This document shows, one piece after another, positions 17,575 through 25,632 of a DNA stretch of 64,000 bases. Location of the stretch: assembly GCA_949879835.1 (NCBI GenBank), contig CATLBU010000001.1:1-64000 (forward strand). The letters run 5' to 3'. The notes beneath the pieces are model-generated. The model saw only the letters and a list, made by a program, of their open reading frames with translations. It had not been told where the DNA came from and made no database searches. Position numbers and translations under genes: made by a program. This DNA is from an uncultured Bacilli bacterium (GTDB lineage Bacteria > Bacillota_I > Bacilli_A > RF39 > UBA660). Position 1 is the stretch's first letter; every line of letters starts with the position of its first letter.

Positions 17575-17877
17575 TCATTGAATAACAGATAATTTTATAA
17601 TTAAATCTGTATTATCATCATCAGCTATAATATTTTTATGTTTCTCCCCACAACTTTGGCATTGATAGATAATTTTAAAACTTTTTTTAAACTTCTCAAC
17701 TCCAATTGGTTTTAATAAACCAAGGCAAGTGTTTGAACGGTCTCCAGGCATAATATCAACATGTTTAGAATAAAGACAAAAAGGACAATGATCACGGGAA
17801 GTAGAAGTAGCTTTTTTAACTTCTTTACCACAATTCTCACAAATAAATCTTTCATTATTCATATAAAATCTTTTCAT
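17575..17877 (-). CDS. RNHCP-domain zinc protein
   Basis: 100 aa from the ATG at 17877 (GGTGAAT upstream). Two zinc-binding pairs, CENCG and CQSCG, and the diagnostic segment RDHCPFCLYSKHVD that gives the RNHCP family its name. The family is small, widespread in firmicutes and actinobacteria, and probably binds nucleic acid; no function is established. Divergent from scpA. Confidence 0.85.
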   Translation of the reverse strand: MKRFYMNNERFICENCGKEVKKATSTSRDHCPFCLYSKHVDIMPGDRSNTCLGLLKPIGVEKFKKSFKIIYQCQSCGEKHKNIIADDDNTDLIIKLSVIQ

Positions 17878-17944
17878 TCTATTCACCATGCCCATTATAT
17901 CACAAACTAAAAAAATATGTTATAATAGCTTTGGACGTGATTTT

Positions 17945-18667
17945 ATGGAATGTAAAATTTTAATAAATGATTTTGAGGGTCCAATGGATTTACTTCTTCA
18001 TTTAATAAAAAAGGATAATATTGATATTTGTGATATTTGCATTAGTGATATAACAAAGCAATATTTAGATTATTTAGAACAAATGGAACAATTGGATTTA
18101 AATGTCGCAAGTGAGTACTTAACTTTAGCGGCAGAGTTAATTGAAATGAAATCGGCTGTACTACTTCCAAAACCAGAAATTTCAGAAGATGAATATGAAG
18201 AAGATCCTAGAGAGAATTTAATAAAACGTTTAATAGAGTATCAAAGAATCAAAGATACTACACCTAAGTTAAAACAATTGGAAGAAGAAAGAAAACAATT
18301 ATATACAAAAGTACCAAGTAATATGAAACAATATCAAAAAGAAGAGAGTATAAATTTTAAAGATATTGATTTTGGTGTTTTAATGGATGCTTTTTCTAAA
18401 TTCCTAGAGAGAAAAGAAGATGAAAAACCACTAAATACCAAAATAACCAAAAAAGAATATTCTGTCAGTAAACGAAGTAAACAGATTAAAGATTTATTAT
18501 TAAAAAAGAAAAAGATAAAGTTTGAAGAATTATTTGAAATTCGTAAAAAAGACTACATTGTTGTAACTTTTCTATCTATTTTATCTATGGCCAAAAAACA
18601 AGAATTGAATATTCGACAAGAAGATAATTTTGGAAGCATATTTTTAGCACTAAAAGGAAGTGATTAG
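17945..18667 (+). CDS. scpA: Segregation and condensation protein A
   Basis: 240 aa from the ATG at 17945 (MECKILINDFEGPMDLLLHL; the FEGPLDLLLHL motif marks ScpA). A kleisin subunit of the SMC-ScpAB condensin, it bridges the SMC heads. An N-terminal helical domain and a C-terminal winged helix are separated by a charged linker. Overlaps or abuts scpB, the standard pair. Confidence 0.94.
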   Translation: MECKILINDFEGPMDLLLHLIKKDNIDICDICISDITKQYLDYLEQMEQLDLNVASEYLTLAAELIEMKSAVLLPKPEISEDEYEEDPRENLIKRLIEYQRIKDTTPKLKQLEEERKQLYTKVPSNMKQYQKEESINFKDIDFGVLMDAFSKFLERKEDEKPLNTKITKKEYSVSKRSKQIKDLLLKKKKIKFEELFEIRKKDYIVVTFLSILSMAKKQELNIRQEDNFGSIFLALKGSD

Positions 18668-18668
18668 G

Positions 18669-19244
18669 TTGAATTTAATACCAGTAATAGAAGGGATGCT
18701 TTTTATTGTAGGGGAAGATGGATTAACTTCAGAAAGAATTAAAGAAGTATTGGATATTGATGATGAGAGACTAGATCAATTATTAACTCAGTTACATCAT
18801 ATTTATGAAAATGAAAATAGAGGAATTCGTTTAGAAGTTTTAGGAAATAGATTAAAATTGACAACAAAAAAAGAACATAAGGAATACTATGAACGATTAA
18901 CAGAAGTAGCAGAAGAAAATGTACTAAGCCAAGCGGCTTTAGAGACTTTAGCTATTATTGCTTATAATCAACCAATCACCAGATTATCAGTAGATGAAAT
19001 TAGAGGTATTAATAGTGGGCATATGATTCGAAAGTTAGTTTCCCAAAATTTAGTGGAAGAAGTAGGAAGATCAGATACCCCAGGAAGACCTATTTTGTAT
19101 GGGGTAACAAAAGAATTCTTAGATTACTTTGGATTAGCAGATATTAAAGATTTGCCTCCTTTAGAAGATACTAAGGAGATAATAGAAGAAGAAAAAGATT
19201 TATTTGAATCAAAATATAAAGAAGTAACAGAAAATATTGAATAA
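18669..19244 (+). CDS. scpB: Segregation and condensation protein B
   Basis: 191 aa from the TTG at 18669, which gives the family-like start LNLIPVIEGMLFIVGEDGL; a GTG at 18660 overlapping scpA is the alternative. Two winged-helix domains, with QAALETLAIIAYNQPITR and the DTPGRPILYGVT motif typical of ScpB. It binds ScpA in the condensin complex. Confidence 0.93.
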   Translation: MNLIPVIEGMLFIVGEDGLTSERIKEVLDIDDERLDQLLTQLHHIYENENRGIRLEVLGNRLKLTTKKEHKEYYERLTEVAEENVLSQAALETLAIIAYNQPITRLSVDEIRGINSGHMIRKLVSQNLVEEVGRSDTPGRPILYGVTKEFLDYFGLADIKDLPPLEDTKEIIEEEKDLFESKYKEVTENIE

Positions 19245-19257
19245 AGTAAAACCATAT

Positions 19258-19265
19258 GGTATAAT
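19258..19265 (+). promoter_or_regulatory. -10 of the disrupted tRNA-Leu promoter
   Basis: TGGTATAAT with TATAAT at 19260-19265, 17 bases before the tRNA 5' end. It should still transcribe the orphaned 5' half. Confidence 0.6.
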
Positions 19266-19281
19266 TATTTTGTTCTTTTAT

Positions 19282-19319
19282 ACCAGCCTGGCGGAATGGT
19301 AGACGCGATGGACTCAAAA
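19282..19319 (+). pseudogene. tRNA-Leu(CAA), 5' half, left of the integrated element
   Basis: Acceptor ACCAGCC (19282-19288), D-stem GCG/CGC, anticodon 5' stem ATGGA (19308-19312) and loop CTCAAAA (19313-19319, anticodon CAA at 19315-19317). After the loop the sequence becomes non-tRNA (ACTAGCGCG). The matching 3' half lies at 36838-36892. Confidence 0.92.
19313..19319 (+). repeat. attL core CTCAAAA
   Basis: Seven-base core within the anticodon loop, identical to the attR core at 36838-36844. The flanks differ (AACTAGCG to the right here, GCACAT to the left of attR). Confidence 0.85.
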
Positions 19320-19381
19320 ACTAGCGCGTATAAACATAAACAAAATGTGAGCAATCGTTAATTAAAGTCTTATTTTATAAG

Positions 19382-19416
19382 GAGTTGTCAAACATATTGA
19401 TGACTCTTTTTCGTTG
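19382..19416 (+). terminator. Terminator just inside the left end
   Basis: GAGTTGTCAA pairs with TTGATGACTC (two G-T wobbles), followed by TTTTT. It would stop transcription from the tRNA promoter entering the element. Confidence 0.6.
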
Positions 19417-19432
19417 CACAGAACTGGTTTAT

Positions 19433-19452
19433 GTGGGGAATTTAGTGGGATT
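19433..19452 (+). repeat. Left arm-type site GTGGGGAA + TTTAGTGGGATT
   Basis: GTGGGGAA (19433-19440) adjoins TTTAGTGGGATT (19441-19452). Both motifs recur at the right end (36652-36659; 36686-36697 and 36697-36708), the pattern of integrase arm-binding sites. Confidence 0.6.
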
Positions 19453-19578
19453 ATATCTAGTCATTTTACGTATTATACCTTTTCTTCGAAAAAGGCTTGC
19501 ATTAACAATTTAATGTGTGTAATATTTAATTAAAGATATACTGAACTTATACCAAAAGATAATGTAAGGTGGTGTAGT

Positions 19579-19902
19579 ATGAGCTTATACGAAAGTATTT
19601 CTAACAGTATGAATTCTGAAAAGGAAATGATGGAGATAATTGCTAGTGCAAAAACAGAGTATAGTAGTAGGATTTCATCAAAGCAAGATTCATATGTTAG
19701 AATATTGGAATTGTGCCCTTCTATCAACGATGAAGAAGATGGAGATGTATTAGACTTTTTGGAGTATCTAGGTAATTATGCGTTTATGAAAAATATTGAA
19801 CGAAAAAATGTGATTGAAACATATCTAATTTCTAAAGGTTATAAGGATATGGTGATAGACTTTAATGAGTTTGTAAACTTAATCATAGAATTTGTTAGCT
19901 AG
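19579..19902 (+). CDS. Unknown small acidic protein of the element
   Basis: 107 aa, not recognised; predicted helical, soluble and acidic. AAGGTGGTG precedes the ATG. A terminator follows at 19922. It is the first gene inside the left end. Confidence 0.65.
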   Translation: MSLYESISNSMNSEKEMMEIIASAKTEYSSRISSKQDSYVRILELCPSINDEEDGDVLDFLEYLGNYAFMKNIERKNVIETYLISKGYKDMVIDFNEFVNLIIEFVS

Positions 19903-19921
19903 AAGCTTATTATTTAGTTTG

Positions 19922-19952
19922 GAGATTGTTAGAATGATAGCAATCTCTTTTA
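19922..19952 (+). terminator. Terminator
   Basis: GAGATTG (19922-19928) pairs with CAATCTC (19941-19947), then TTTTATT. Confidence 0.65.
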
Positions 19953-20082
19953 TTATTCTTTAAAACCATAAGTATTTTGTTATAAATTGTTATTATCCTT
20001 GCATTATAAATTTTTATGGTGTTCTCTAGGACCAGCAGTTGTTTTTGTTGGTTCAAAAGCATTTGTTAGAAAGGAGGAAGAG

Positions 20083-20496
20083 ATGACAGTAGTTAAGGAT
20101 GTAAATAAAATCAAAAAGGTAAACGCATTATTTATTACTCCTAATGAGATACCAAAAGAAGTTGAAATACCAAATACATCAAGAACATATAAAGATTTAA
20201 TACACGGACCAATCAGTAAGATTTGTTTGGAGCAAGAAAATGATGATAGAAATAAAGTTAGTTTACTTTATACTGCTAGTAATGATATTCGATTTTCGGC
20301 AAATAGATATCTCAAAGATTATGGTATAATTTGTAGTAATATTATCATTATAGGCGAAGCAAAGAACGGAAAGTATAAATCTTTAACCAAGGATCAAGTA
20401 GTAAAATACCAAGATGTTTTTGGTGAAGAAAGCATTAAACAATTAAATGCTAAAATTAGAGCACGTGTATTAGCACGTAGATTTTTAAGAAGATAA
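20083..20496 (+). CDS. DUF3846-like protein
   Basis: 137 aa from the ATG at 20083, chosen for AAGGAGG seven bases upstream. The layout resembles DUF3846 proteins of mobile elements: an N-terminal ALFITPNEIPKEVEIPNT strand pair, a central part giving ANRYLKDYG, and IIIIGEAKNGKY near the end. Function unknown. Followed at 14 bases by the ClpP-like gene. Confidence 0.55.
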   Translation: MTVVKDVNKIKKVNALFITPNEIPKEVEIPNTSRTYKDLIHGPISKICLEQENDDRNKVSLLYTASNDIRFSANRYLKDYGIICSNIIIIGEAKNGKYKSLTKDQVVKYQDVFGEESIKQLNAKIRARVLARRFLRR

Positions 20497-20510
20497 TATC
20501 GAGGTGTAGA

Positions 20511-21122
20511 ATGAAAGAGAATAATAAAAGCAGACATAATTACAAGAAGAATTACAAGAATGATAAAAGTAATAAAAGGGATAAGGAACAGAAGGCATCT
20601 AATGTTAATTTATTTGATAAAGAGAGAATCATTTTCCTTAATGAAGAAATAACGGATAGCTTGGCAAAGACCATTGTCGAGAAATTATTTAAACTAGATG
20701 CAACTAATCACAAAGACATCAAACTTTATATAAATAGTCCGGGAGGATCTGTTTCGAGTGGATTAGCTATTTACGATGCAATAAAGTATATTAAATCGGA
20801 TGTCTCGACTATTGCGATTGGACGTGTAGCAAGTATGGCATCAATATTATTAGTAGCTGGAACAAAAGGAAAGCGATATGCATTTCCCAATAGTGAAATA
20901 ATGATACACGAAGTAAGTTCAACAGCATTTATGACTAAAGTTACAGAAATGAAAGAAAGGTTGGACCACTCACAAAGTTTAAATAACAGACTTTGCAGAC
21001 TTATTGTTAAAAATACAAACTTAACTATGGCACAAGTAAAGAAAAATACTGTCAATAAAGATACTTGGTATTCGGCTCAAAAGGCATTGAGGTATGGATT
21101 TGTAGATAAGGTGCTGGTGTAG
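20511..21122 (+). CDS. ClpP-like serine protease paralogue of the element
   Basis: 203 aa. ClpP fold with INSPGGSV, and a complete triad: Ser108 in RVASMAS, His133 in SEIMIHE, Asp184 in NKDTWYS. A lysine- and asparagine-rich extension of about 30 residues replaces the usual ClpP propeptide region. The housekeeping clpP is at 42646. ClpP needs a Clp ATPase for protein unfolding, and none is visible in the element. It might join host ClpP barrels or act on its own targets, such as a repressor; both are inferences. Confidence 0.88.
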   Translation: MKENNKSRHNYKKNYKNDKSNKRDKEQKASNVNLFDKERIIFLNEEITDSLAKTIVEKLFKLDATNHKDIKLYINSPGGSVSSGLAIYDAIKYIKSDVSTIAIGRVASMASILLVAGTKGKRYAFPNSEIMIHEVSSTAFMTKVTEMKERLDHSQSLNNRLCRLIVKNTNLTMAQVKKNTVNKDTWYSAQKALRYGFVDKVLV

Positions 21123-21125
21123 TTT

Positions 21126-21437
21126 ATGGTGTTAGAGCTAAATAATATAATCAAACTAATTGAAGACCATTTTCAAAATTGTGTATGGTGTAGCCGACCA
21201 CCAATTAAGGAATTAGATTTTCAGTTATTATTATTATCGCAGAAGATAATTGATTTTAGAAACAGGTTAGATGAAGTAGAAGATGTTGATTATTCTATAA
21301 GTGAAATAATGTCCTATATGGAGAGTACCTTCTCTATTCCAATGATAAATATTGATGATTGGATACAACAAAATAGAATTAGACGACAGTTGATAATAGA
21401 CATCTATAACAAATTATCTAATTTACGTTCAATTTAG
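21126..21437 (+). CDS. Unknown small protein following the ClpP-like gene
   Basis: 103 aa, not recognised; helical, without signal or membrane segment. Three bases after the ClpP-like stop, so co-transcribed; it could be an adaptor or partner of that protease, a guess from position only. Confidence 0.6.
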   Translation: MVLELNNIIKLIEDHFQNCVWCSRPPIKELDFQLLLLSQKIIDFRNRLDEVEDVDYSISEIMSYMESTFSIPMINIDDWIQQNRIRRQLIIDIYNKLSNLRSI

Positions 21438-21533
21438 TGGGTACATTTTTGTGTATCGTTAATAAGTGTATATTTAGTTGTTTAAAATATAAAAGTTGTT
21501 ACATACTGGCTAAAATGGGGAATTACTTCAATA

Positions 21534-21568
21534 AAACTGACAGGCGATATTTTTTAGCCTGTCAGTTT
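21534..21568. promoter_or_regulatory. Inverted pair of AGCCTGTCAGTT-type sites upstream of the XRE gene
   Basis: Perfect 12-bp inverted repeat, AAACTGACAGGC (21534-21545) and GCCTGTCAGTTT (21557-21568), 11-base spacer. The same motif overlaps the -35 of both surface-protein genes. It could act as operator for the XRE regulator or as terminator of the upstream genes. Confidence 0.6.
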
Positions 21569-21602
21569 AGTAAAATAAGGGTAAGAAATTGTGGTGATGA
21601 TA

Positions 21603-21860
21603 ATGAGAAACTATGATAAACTTACTTTATCCCAATTAGTTAGAAAGAATATAAAGAGATATAGAAAGTTAAGAGGTATGACAGCAGAAGAGTTAGCAGA
21701 AAAGACAGATTTTACATTTCAATACGTTAGAGATTTGGAGTGTCCTAGTAGGGATAAGACACCAACTCTAGAGGCGCTTGGTAAGTTTGCTAACGCATTA
21801 GAAATAGACATAAAGCAATTATTTGATGATGATGTAACCGAGAACAACTTAAAACAGTAG
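21603..21860 (+). CDS. XRE-family transcriptional regulator
   Basis: 85 aa from the ATG at 21603 (GGTG five bases upstream; ATG at 21597 is possible). A Cro/C1-type helix-turn-helix fills most of the protein (MTAEELAEKTDFTFQYVRDLE...PTLEALGKFANALEI). It lies directly before the first surface protein, and its own upstream region carries a paired version of the motif found at the surface-gene promoters. Confidence 0.85.
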   Translation: MRNYDKLTLSQLVRKNIKRYRKLRGMTAEELAEKTDFTFQYVRDLECPSRDKTPTLEALGKFANALEIDIKQLFDDDVTENNLKQ

Positions 21861-21885
21861 TTCTTAATTTTTTACATTTTAATGT

Positions 21886-21924
21886 AGCCTGACAGTTGAC
21901 ATGGACAATTGCATATGCTATATT
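21886..21924 (+). promoter_or_regulatory. Promoter and regulatory site of surface protein 1
   Basis: AGCCTGACAGTT (21886-21897) overlaps TTGACA (-35, 21896-21901); 17-base spacer, TATATT (-10, 21919-21924). Confidence 0.75.
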
Positions 21925-21949
21925 ACTAATATAAGAAAGGAGTAAGAAA

Positions 21950-23464
21950 ATGAAAAAATATTTTGGTTTAGTTCTAGTAATTATGGGAGTATTTCTAATA
22001 GGAAACAGGAGTGTATACGCAGCTAGTTCCTATTGGGAAGATGCTTTTAAAGGCTATGGACATCTTAGTAGTGGTTGCAATGGTGGTGGTTCTTTAGCTG
22101 GTATTATGAAATGGGAGAATAAGAAACTTAACTTTTTAATGAATGATGATGGTGGAGGCTGTGGATCGTCTTCGTATGGTGAACCATTTTTTATAAGTGA
22201 GTTTTATAGTGAAGGTGGAATTTATACTGATGTAACTAATCTACAAGTTAATACTAATAATGAAGAGATTTTAGTAGCAGAAACAAGACCATACGACTTT
22301 AGTCGTGAGAAAAAGAATTATGAAGATTATATTGCAAAGTATGAAACATTTACATTAAAAGAACTTAATGAAGAAAAATTTGGTATAGAGGAATCAGATA
22401 AAGAGAAATATTATAAACAAAAACCAACTTGGTGGGAATTTAATGACTATCAAACAGAACCAACAACTTGGTGGGAAGCTTATAAATTAGATTCAGAACC
22501 AGCTAATGCTGTAGAAGTTATAACTAAAATCAAAGATTTAGGAAAGGCTACTATAACTCTTAGTGCAGATGGTAAAAGTAATATCACAATTGATTCTACA
22601 ATTCAGGTAAGTCAATTTGAGGCATACACTTCGGTTCCTGATTTTAGAGGTAAAGGTAAGGCTGGAGGATTAGTAGAAATCTTAAATAATCTTGACAAAT
22701 ACAAAACAGTAATTGGTACATTCAATTATGATGCTAATGATAGTAGTAAGAAAAATTTTAATTTTTCATATGAGGTAGAAAAAGATGAAGATTTATCAAC
22801 CATAATTAATGCCTTAAGAGGAAAAGATATAACCGTAAAATTTAAAGAAAATAATGGATGGATTTCAACTACATATTATCTAAATGGAAAGGATATTACT
22901 ACTACTGTTCAAAAGGGATTTACATTTTATCACAACATTTCTATGGAAACCTCAATCAATAAAGATAAAATAAGCAATTTAGTTAATTTACGTGATGCAC
23001 TTTATATTGATTTTGCATATCATGGAAATTTACCAGCACCATATACAATGAAAGTAAATATAAGAAACAACATAAGAAATCAATATGATAAAATAAACAG
23101 AGAAAAATATTGTGGTAGTAAGGATGATTATTCTCAAGAATGTAATGATAAAACTACAAATTTAACAAATGAACAGGTATCTAAATACTTTGAGAATAAG
23201 AAATTTACATTACTATACTATAATCCTGAAACAAATCAAATGGAGATAGTATATGATGGATTAACTGCTGACCAAAATGGAGAGTTAGAGTTAACATTCG
23301 ATCATTTCTCATCTTATGTTATTGTAGGTAGTGATGATTATAAAATTACAAATAACCCACAGACATCTAATATAAATATGATAGCTTATCTATTAATAGC
23401 AGTAGCATCCATTGTGGGAATAAGCTATTTAACTATAAGTATGAAAAAAAGAAAAAATGACTAA
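21950..23464 (+). CDS. Sortase-anchored surface protein 1 (NPQTS signal)
   Basis: 504 aa. Signal peptide (about 1-24, ending SVYAAS) and a C-terminal sorting signal of NPQTS, membrane helix and KKRKND tail. NPQTN/S/G signals are used by class B sortases, and a sortase B gene follows 90 bases later. The mature part has Gly- and Cys-containing N-terminal segments, repeated TWW stretches (PTWWEFND, TTWWEAY) and a C-terminal domain ending FDHFSSYVIVG. Ligand unknown. AAAGGAG precedes the ATG. Confidence 0.85.
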   Translation: MKKYFGLVLVIMGVFLIGNRSVYAASSYWEDAFKGYGHLSSGCNGGGSLAGIMKWENKKLNFLMNDDGGGCGSSSYGEPFFISEFYSEGGIYTDVTNLQVNTNNEEILVAETRPYDFSREKKNYEDYIAKYETFTLKELNEEKFGIEESDKEKYYKQKPTWWEFNDYQTEPTTWWEAYKLDSEPANAVEVITKIKDLGKATITLSADGKSNITIDSTIQVSQFEAYTSVPDFRGKGKAGGLVEILNNLDKYKTVIGTFNYDANDSSKKNFNFSYEVEKDEDLSTIINALRGKDITVKFKENNGWISTTYYLNGKDITTTVQKGFTFYHNISMETSINKDKISNLVNLRDALYIDFAYHGNLPAPYTMKVNIRNNIRNQYDKINREKYCGSKDDYSQECNDKTTNLTNEQVSKYFENKKFTLLYYNPETNQMEIVYDGLTADQNGELELTFDHFSSYVIVGSDDYKITNNPQTSNINMIAYLLIAVASIVGISYLTISMKKRKND

Positions 23465-23480
23465 TTACTAAATAGAAATG

Positions 23481-23500
23481 GGTCCAGTTGACCTGTTTTT
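23481..23500 (+). terminator. Weak terminator after surface protein 1
   Basis: GGTC, CAGTT, GACC then TGTTTTT. Readthrough into the sortase is likely. Confidence 0.4.
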
Positions 23501-23554
23501 ATTTAAGAAAGATATGGTACAATACTTTTAGGTATATAGAAAGGAAAGTTTAAA

Positions 23555-24316
23555 ATGGCTATGAAAAAGAAAAGTGTAAGATTAACAAAGAGAGCTAGAA
23601 TAATCCTAATTGTAGTATTATCACTAATACTTTCTTTTTCTATTTATAAAATAGTATCATTCATCATTGATTACCATAATAACGATAATGACACTAAAGA
23701 AATAAAAGAACAAGTAATTAATAAGCCCAGTCATACTGAAGAAAGCGAAAATAAAGATGAAGAAGAGAATATTGATTTTAGCAAATTATTAAAAATCAAC
23801 AGCGATATTAAAGGTTGGATCAAGTATAATAAAATAAGTCATCCAGTAGTACAAACAAATGATAATGATTATTACTTAAACCACTCATTTAAGAAGAAAA
23901 AAAGTCAATTAGGAAGTATCTTTATGGATTATAGAAATGTTTCACTTGACGATAGAAATGTAGTAATATATGGGCATAATGCGATTAATGGAAAAATGTT
24001 TGGTACTCTTGCTTATTTATTAAAAAAGGATTTCTATAACAAGAATAAAGATATTGAAATAACCGACATTAATGATAATAAAATCAAGTATCAAATCTTC
24101 TCTTATTATGTAATAGAAGAAGAAAACTATTATATAACTACATCATTTAGTAGCGATGAAGAATATCAAAAATTTATAAATACAATTAAAGGTAGAAGTA
24201 AAAGAAAAATTGATATTGATGTTTCTGCAAGTGACAAGATACTTACTTTATCAACTTGTTATGGTAGTGGTAATACTACTAAAAGAATAGTAGTACACGC
24301 AAAAAGGGTAAATTAA
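23555..24316 (+). CDS. Class B sortase of the element
   Basis: 253 aa. N-terminal membrane anchor (about 15-38), then a sortase domain with catalytic His141 (YGHN), Cys235 (TLSTCYG) and Arg244 (KRIVVHAK). It should cleave NPQT-type signals and attach the two surface proteins of this element to the wall. A near copy of its C-terminus survives at 26863-26976. A second, chromosomal sortase B lies at 55531. Confidence 0.92.
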   Translation: MAMKKKSVRLTKRARIILIVVLSLILSFSIYKIVSFIIDYHNNDNDTKEIKEQVINKPSHTEESENKDEEENIDFSKLLKINSDIKGWIKYNKISHPVVQTNDNDYYLNHSFKKKKSQLGSIFMDYRNVSLDDRNVVIYGHNAINGKMFGTLAYLLKKDFYNKNKDIEITDINDNKIKYQIFSYYVIEEENYYITTSFSSDEEYQKFINTIKGRSKRKIDIDVSASDKILTLSTCYGSGNTTKRIVVHAKRVN

Positions 24317-24337
24317 TAAAAATTGGTTTAGAAAGGG

Positions 24338-24369
24338 AAGTATAAGTAATTGTACTTTCTTTTTTTCGA
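24338..24369 (+). terminator. Terminator of the sortase gene
   Basis: GGAAGTA pairs with TACTTTC (one wobble), followed by a run of seven T. Confidence 0.6.
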
Positions 24370-24899
24370 TTTCGGTAATTAAATCCTTGCACATATTTCT
24401 TATTTTTGGTACATTAGTTTCACAAGGTACTTTACCTATATAATTTCAGCATTGACTTATACAACTAGATGCGAGAAGCAACCTCACGTAAAAGCAACTA
24501 TAATCATCATATTAGTAATTAAAATAAAACTACTTATAACAATCATATTAACAATCACATTAATCAGAAGAACATTAATTATCACATTTAAAAGGACAAA
24601 AAGACACATAAACAAGTAAATAAAAAAAGAAGGACAATAACATTATAAATTAAATAATAGAATCCTTAGTTTACAGCACACTGGGTACTAACAAGCTGAC
24701 TCAAGCAGAGAGTATAAAACGTTGGTTTACCACCTGTACCAACAAACAAAACAGATAAAAGAACAAGCATAATTGGTAACTCCTTTATGCTTATTATAAT
24801 CGGAACAATTAAAACCAGCAGACATAAGGAAGAAGTTCAAGTAATTAAAATTCTTCCTTTCCCTGCCAAAATAACACTTACGACCCATCAATCGAGTTT
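24370..24899. other. 530-base non-coding segment with several hairpins
   Basis: No open frame stands out. The plus strand is A+C-rich, unlike its neighbours. Hairpins: GTTGGT/ACCAAC (24721-24743), AAGCATAA/TTATGCTT (24765-24792), GGAAGAA/TTCTTCC (24828-24857). 24515-24590 contains degenerate repeats of AATCATATTA/AATCACATTA. It could be a structured RNA, a single-strand replication origin or transfer origin; none is proven. Confidence 0.4.
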
Positions 24900-25103
24900 A
24901 TGCTAAATATGGAATCCCCTATGTTAGCATTACTACTAAAACACCTACCAGAAGAAAAACAAAAAGAACTATGGGATGACAATAACACAGACTGGATATT
25001 CCAACAAAAAGTTGATGGTAACGGACAAATAATCACGTTTGTCATTAATCAAACGAATAACTGGTATAAACTTGCCACACTTTTTGAAATAATTTGGTGG
25101 TAG
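24900..25103 (+). CDS. Small unknown protein
   Basis: 67 aa (MLNMESPMLALLLKHLPEEKQKELWDD...), not recognised. No clear ribosome binding site precedes the ATG at 24900; an ATG at 24909 is an alternative. The Trp-rich C-terminus (IIWW) and charged middle suggest a real small protein, but the evidence is thin. Confidence 0.4.
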   Translation: MLNMESPMLALLLKHLPEEKQKELWDDNNTDWIFQQKVDGNGQIITFVINQTNNWYKLATLFEIIWW

Positions 25104-25209
25104 TTTATACTAATTGTAAATGAAGAACTAACACAATGCATAACAAGTGGGAGCAAGTTTGTATTATTCGTTCCCCTTTCTAACTTTCTAAAAGGAGTAC
25201 AATTAATTT

Positions 25210-25542
25210 ATGAAACAATGGTTTATTCAAATAGAAAACAAAGGTAATCACGAAAAGCTTTCAGTATATGAAGATGGAACAGTTTATGGAACTGAAAAAG
25301 GACAAAAGTTATGTATTCTAAAACAAGAAGTGATAGAACAGATTAAGCAAATGATAAATTATCAAGCTCATATGACTAAATGTCAAGCAAAGGGTTATTA
25401 TAACTATAGAAGAAACAGTTTACTATTACGTATCAATACTAACACAAGAAAGTATAAAATAGTTAAGATTGCTGGATGGGATTATACGGAACAAATTCTT
25501 TCTATCATCAAGGAAACTAACAATCATATAAAAGAATTTTAG
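25210..25542 (+). CDS. Unknown protein of the element
   Basis: 110 aa, not recognised; basic, soluble, with an N-terminal beta-rich part (WFIQIENKGNHEKLSVYEDG) and a helical end. AAAGGAG precedes the ATG by 12 bases. Followed at 26 bases by the promoter of surface protein 2. Confidence 0.6.
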   Translation: MKQWFIQIENKGNHEKLSVYEDGTVYGTEKGQKLCILKQEVIEQIKQMINYQAHMTKCQAKGYYNYRRNSLLLRINTNTRKYKIVKIAGWDYTEQILSIIKETNNHIKEF

Positions 25543-25567
25543 AAGAAGTTACAATGTATAAAAACGT

Positions 25568-25606
25568 AGCCTGTCAGTTGACTTTGCAACCTCTCTATGA
25601 TATAGT
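25568..25606 (+). promoter_or_regulatory. Promoter and regulatory site of surface protein 2
   Basis: AGCCTGTCAGTT (25568-25579) overlaps TTGACT (-35, 25578-25583); 17-base spacer, TATAGT (-10, 25601-25606). Same geometry as at 21886. Confidence 0.75.
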
Positions 25607-25632
25607 TGTGCTATAAGAGAGGAGAAGTGAAA

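Noticed and set aside
23481..23500. A third copy of the XRE motif (CAGTTGAC) before the sortase
   Set aside because: It is part of a GGTC/GACC terminator hairpin and has no correctly spaced -10, so I count it as chance similarity.
24370..24899. A minus-strand gene in the A+C-rich segment
   Set aside because: No long open frame, ribosome site or recognisable protein was found on either strand.
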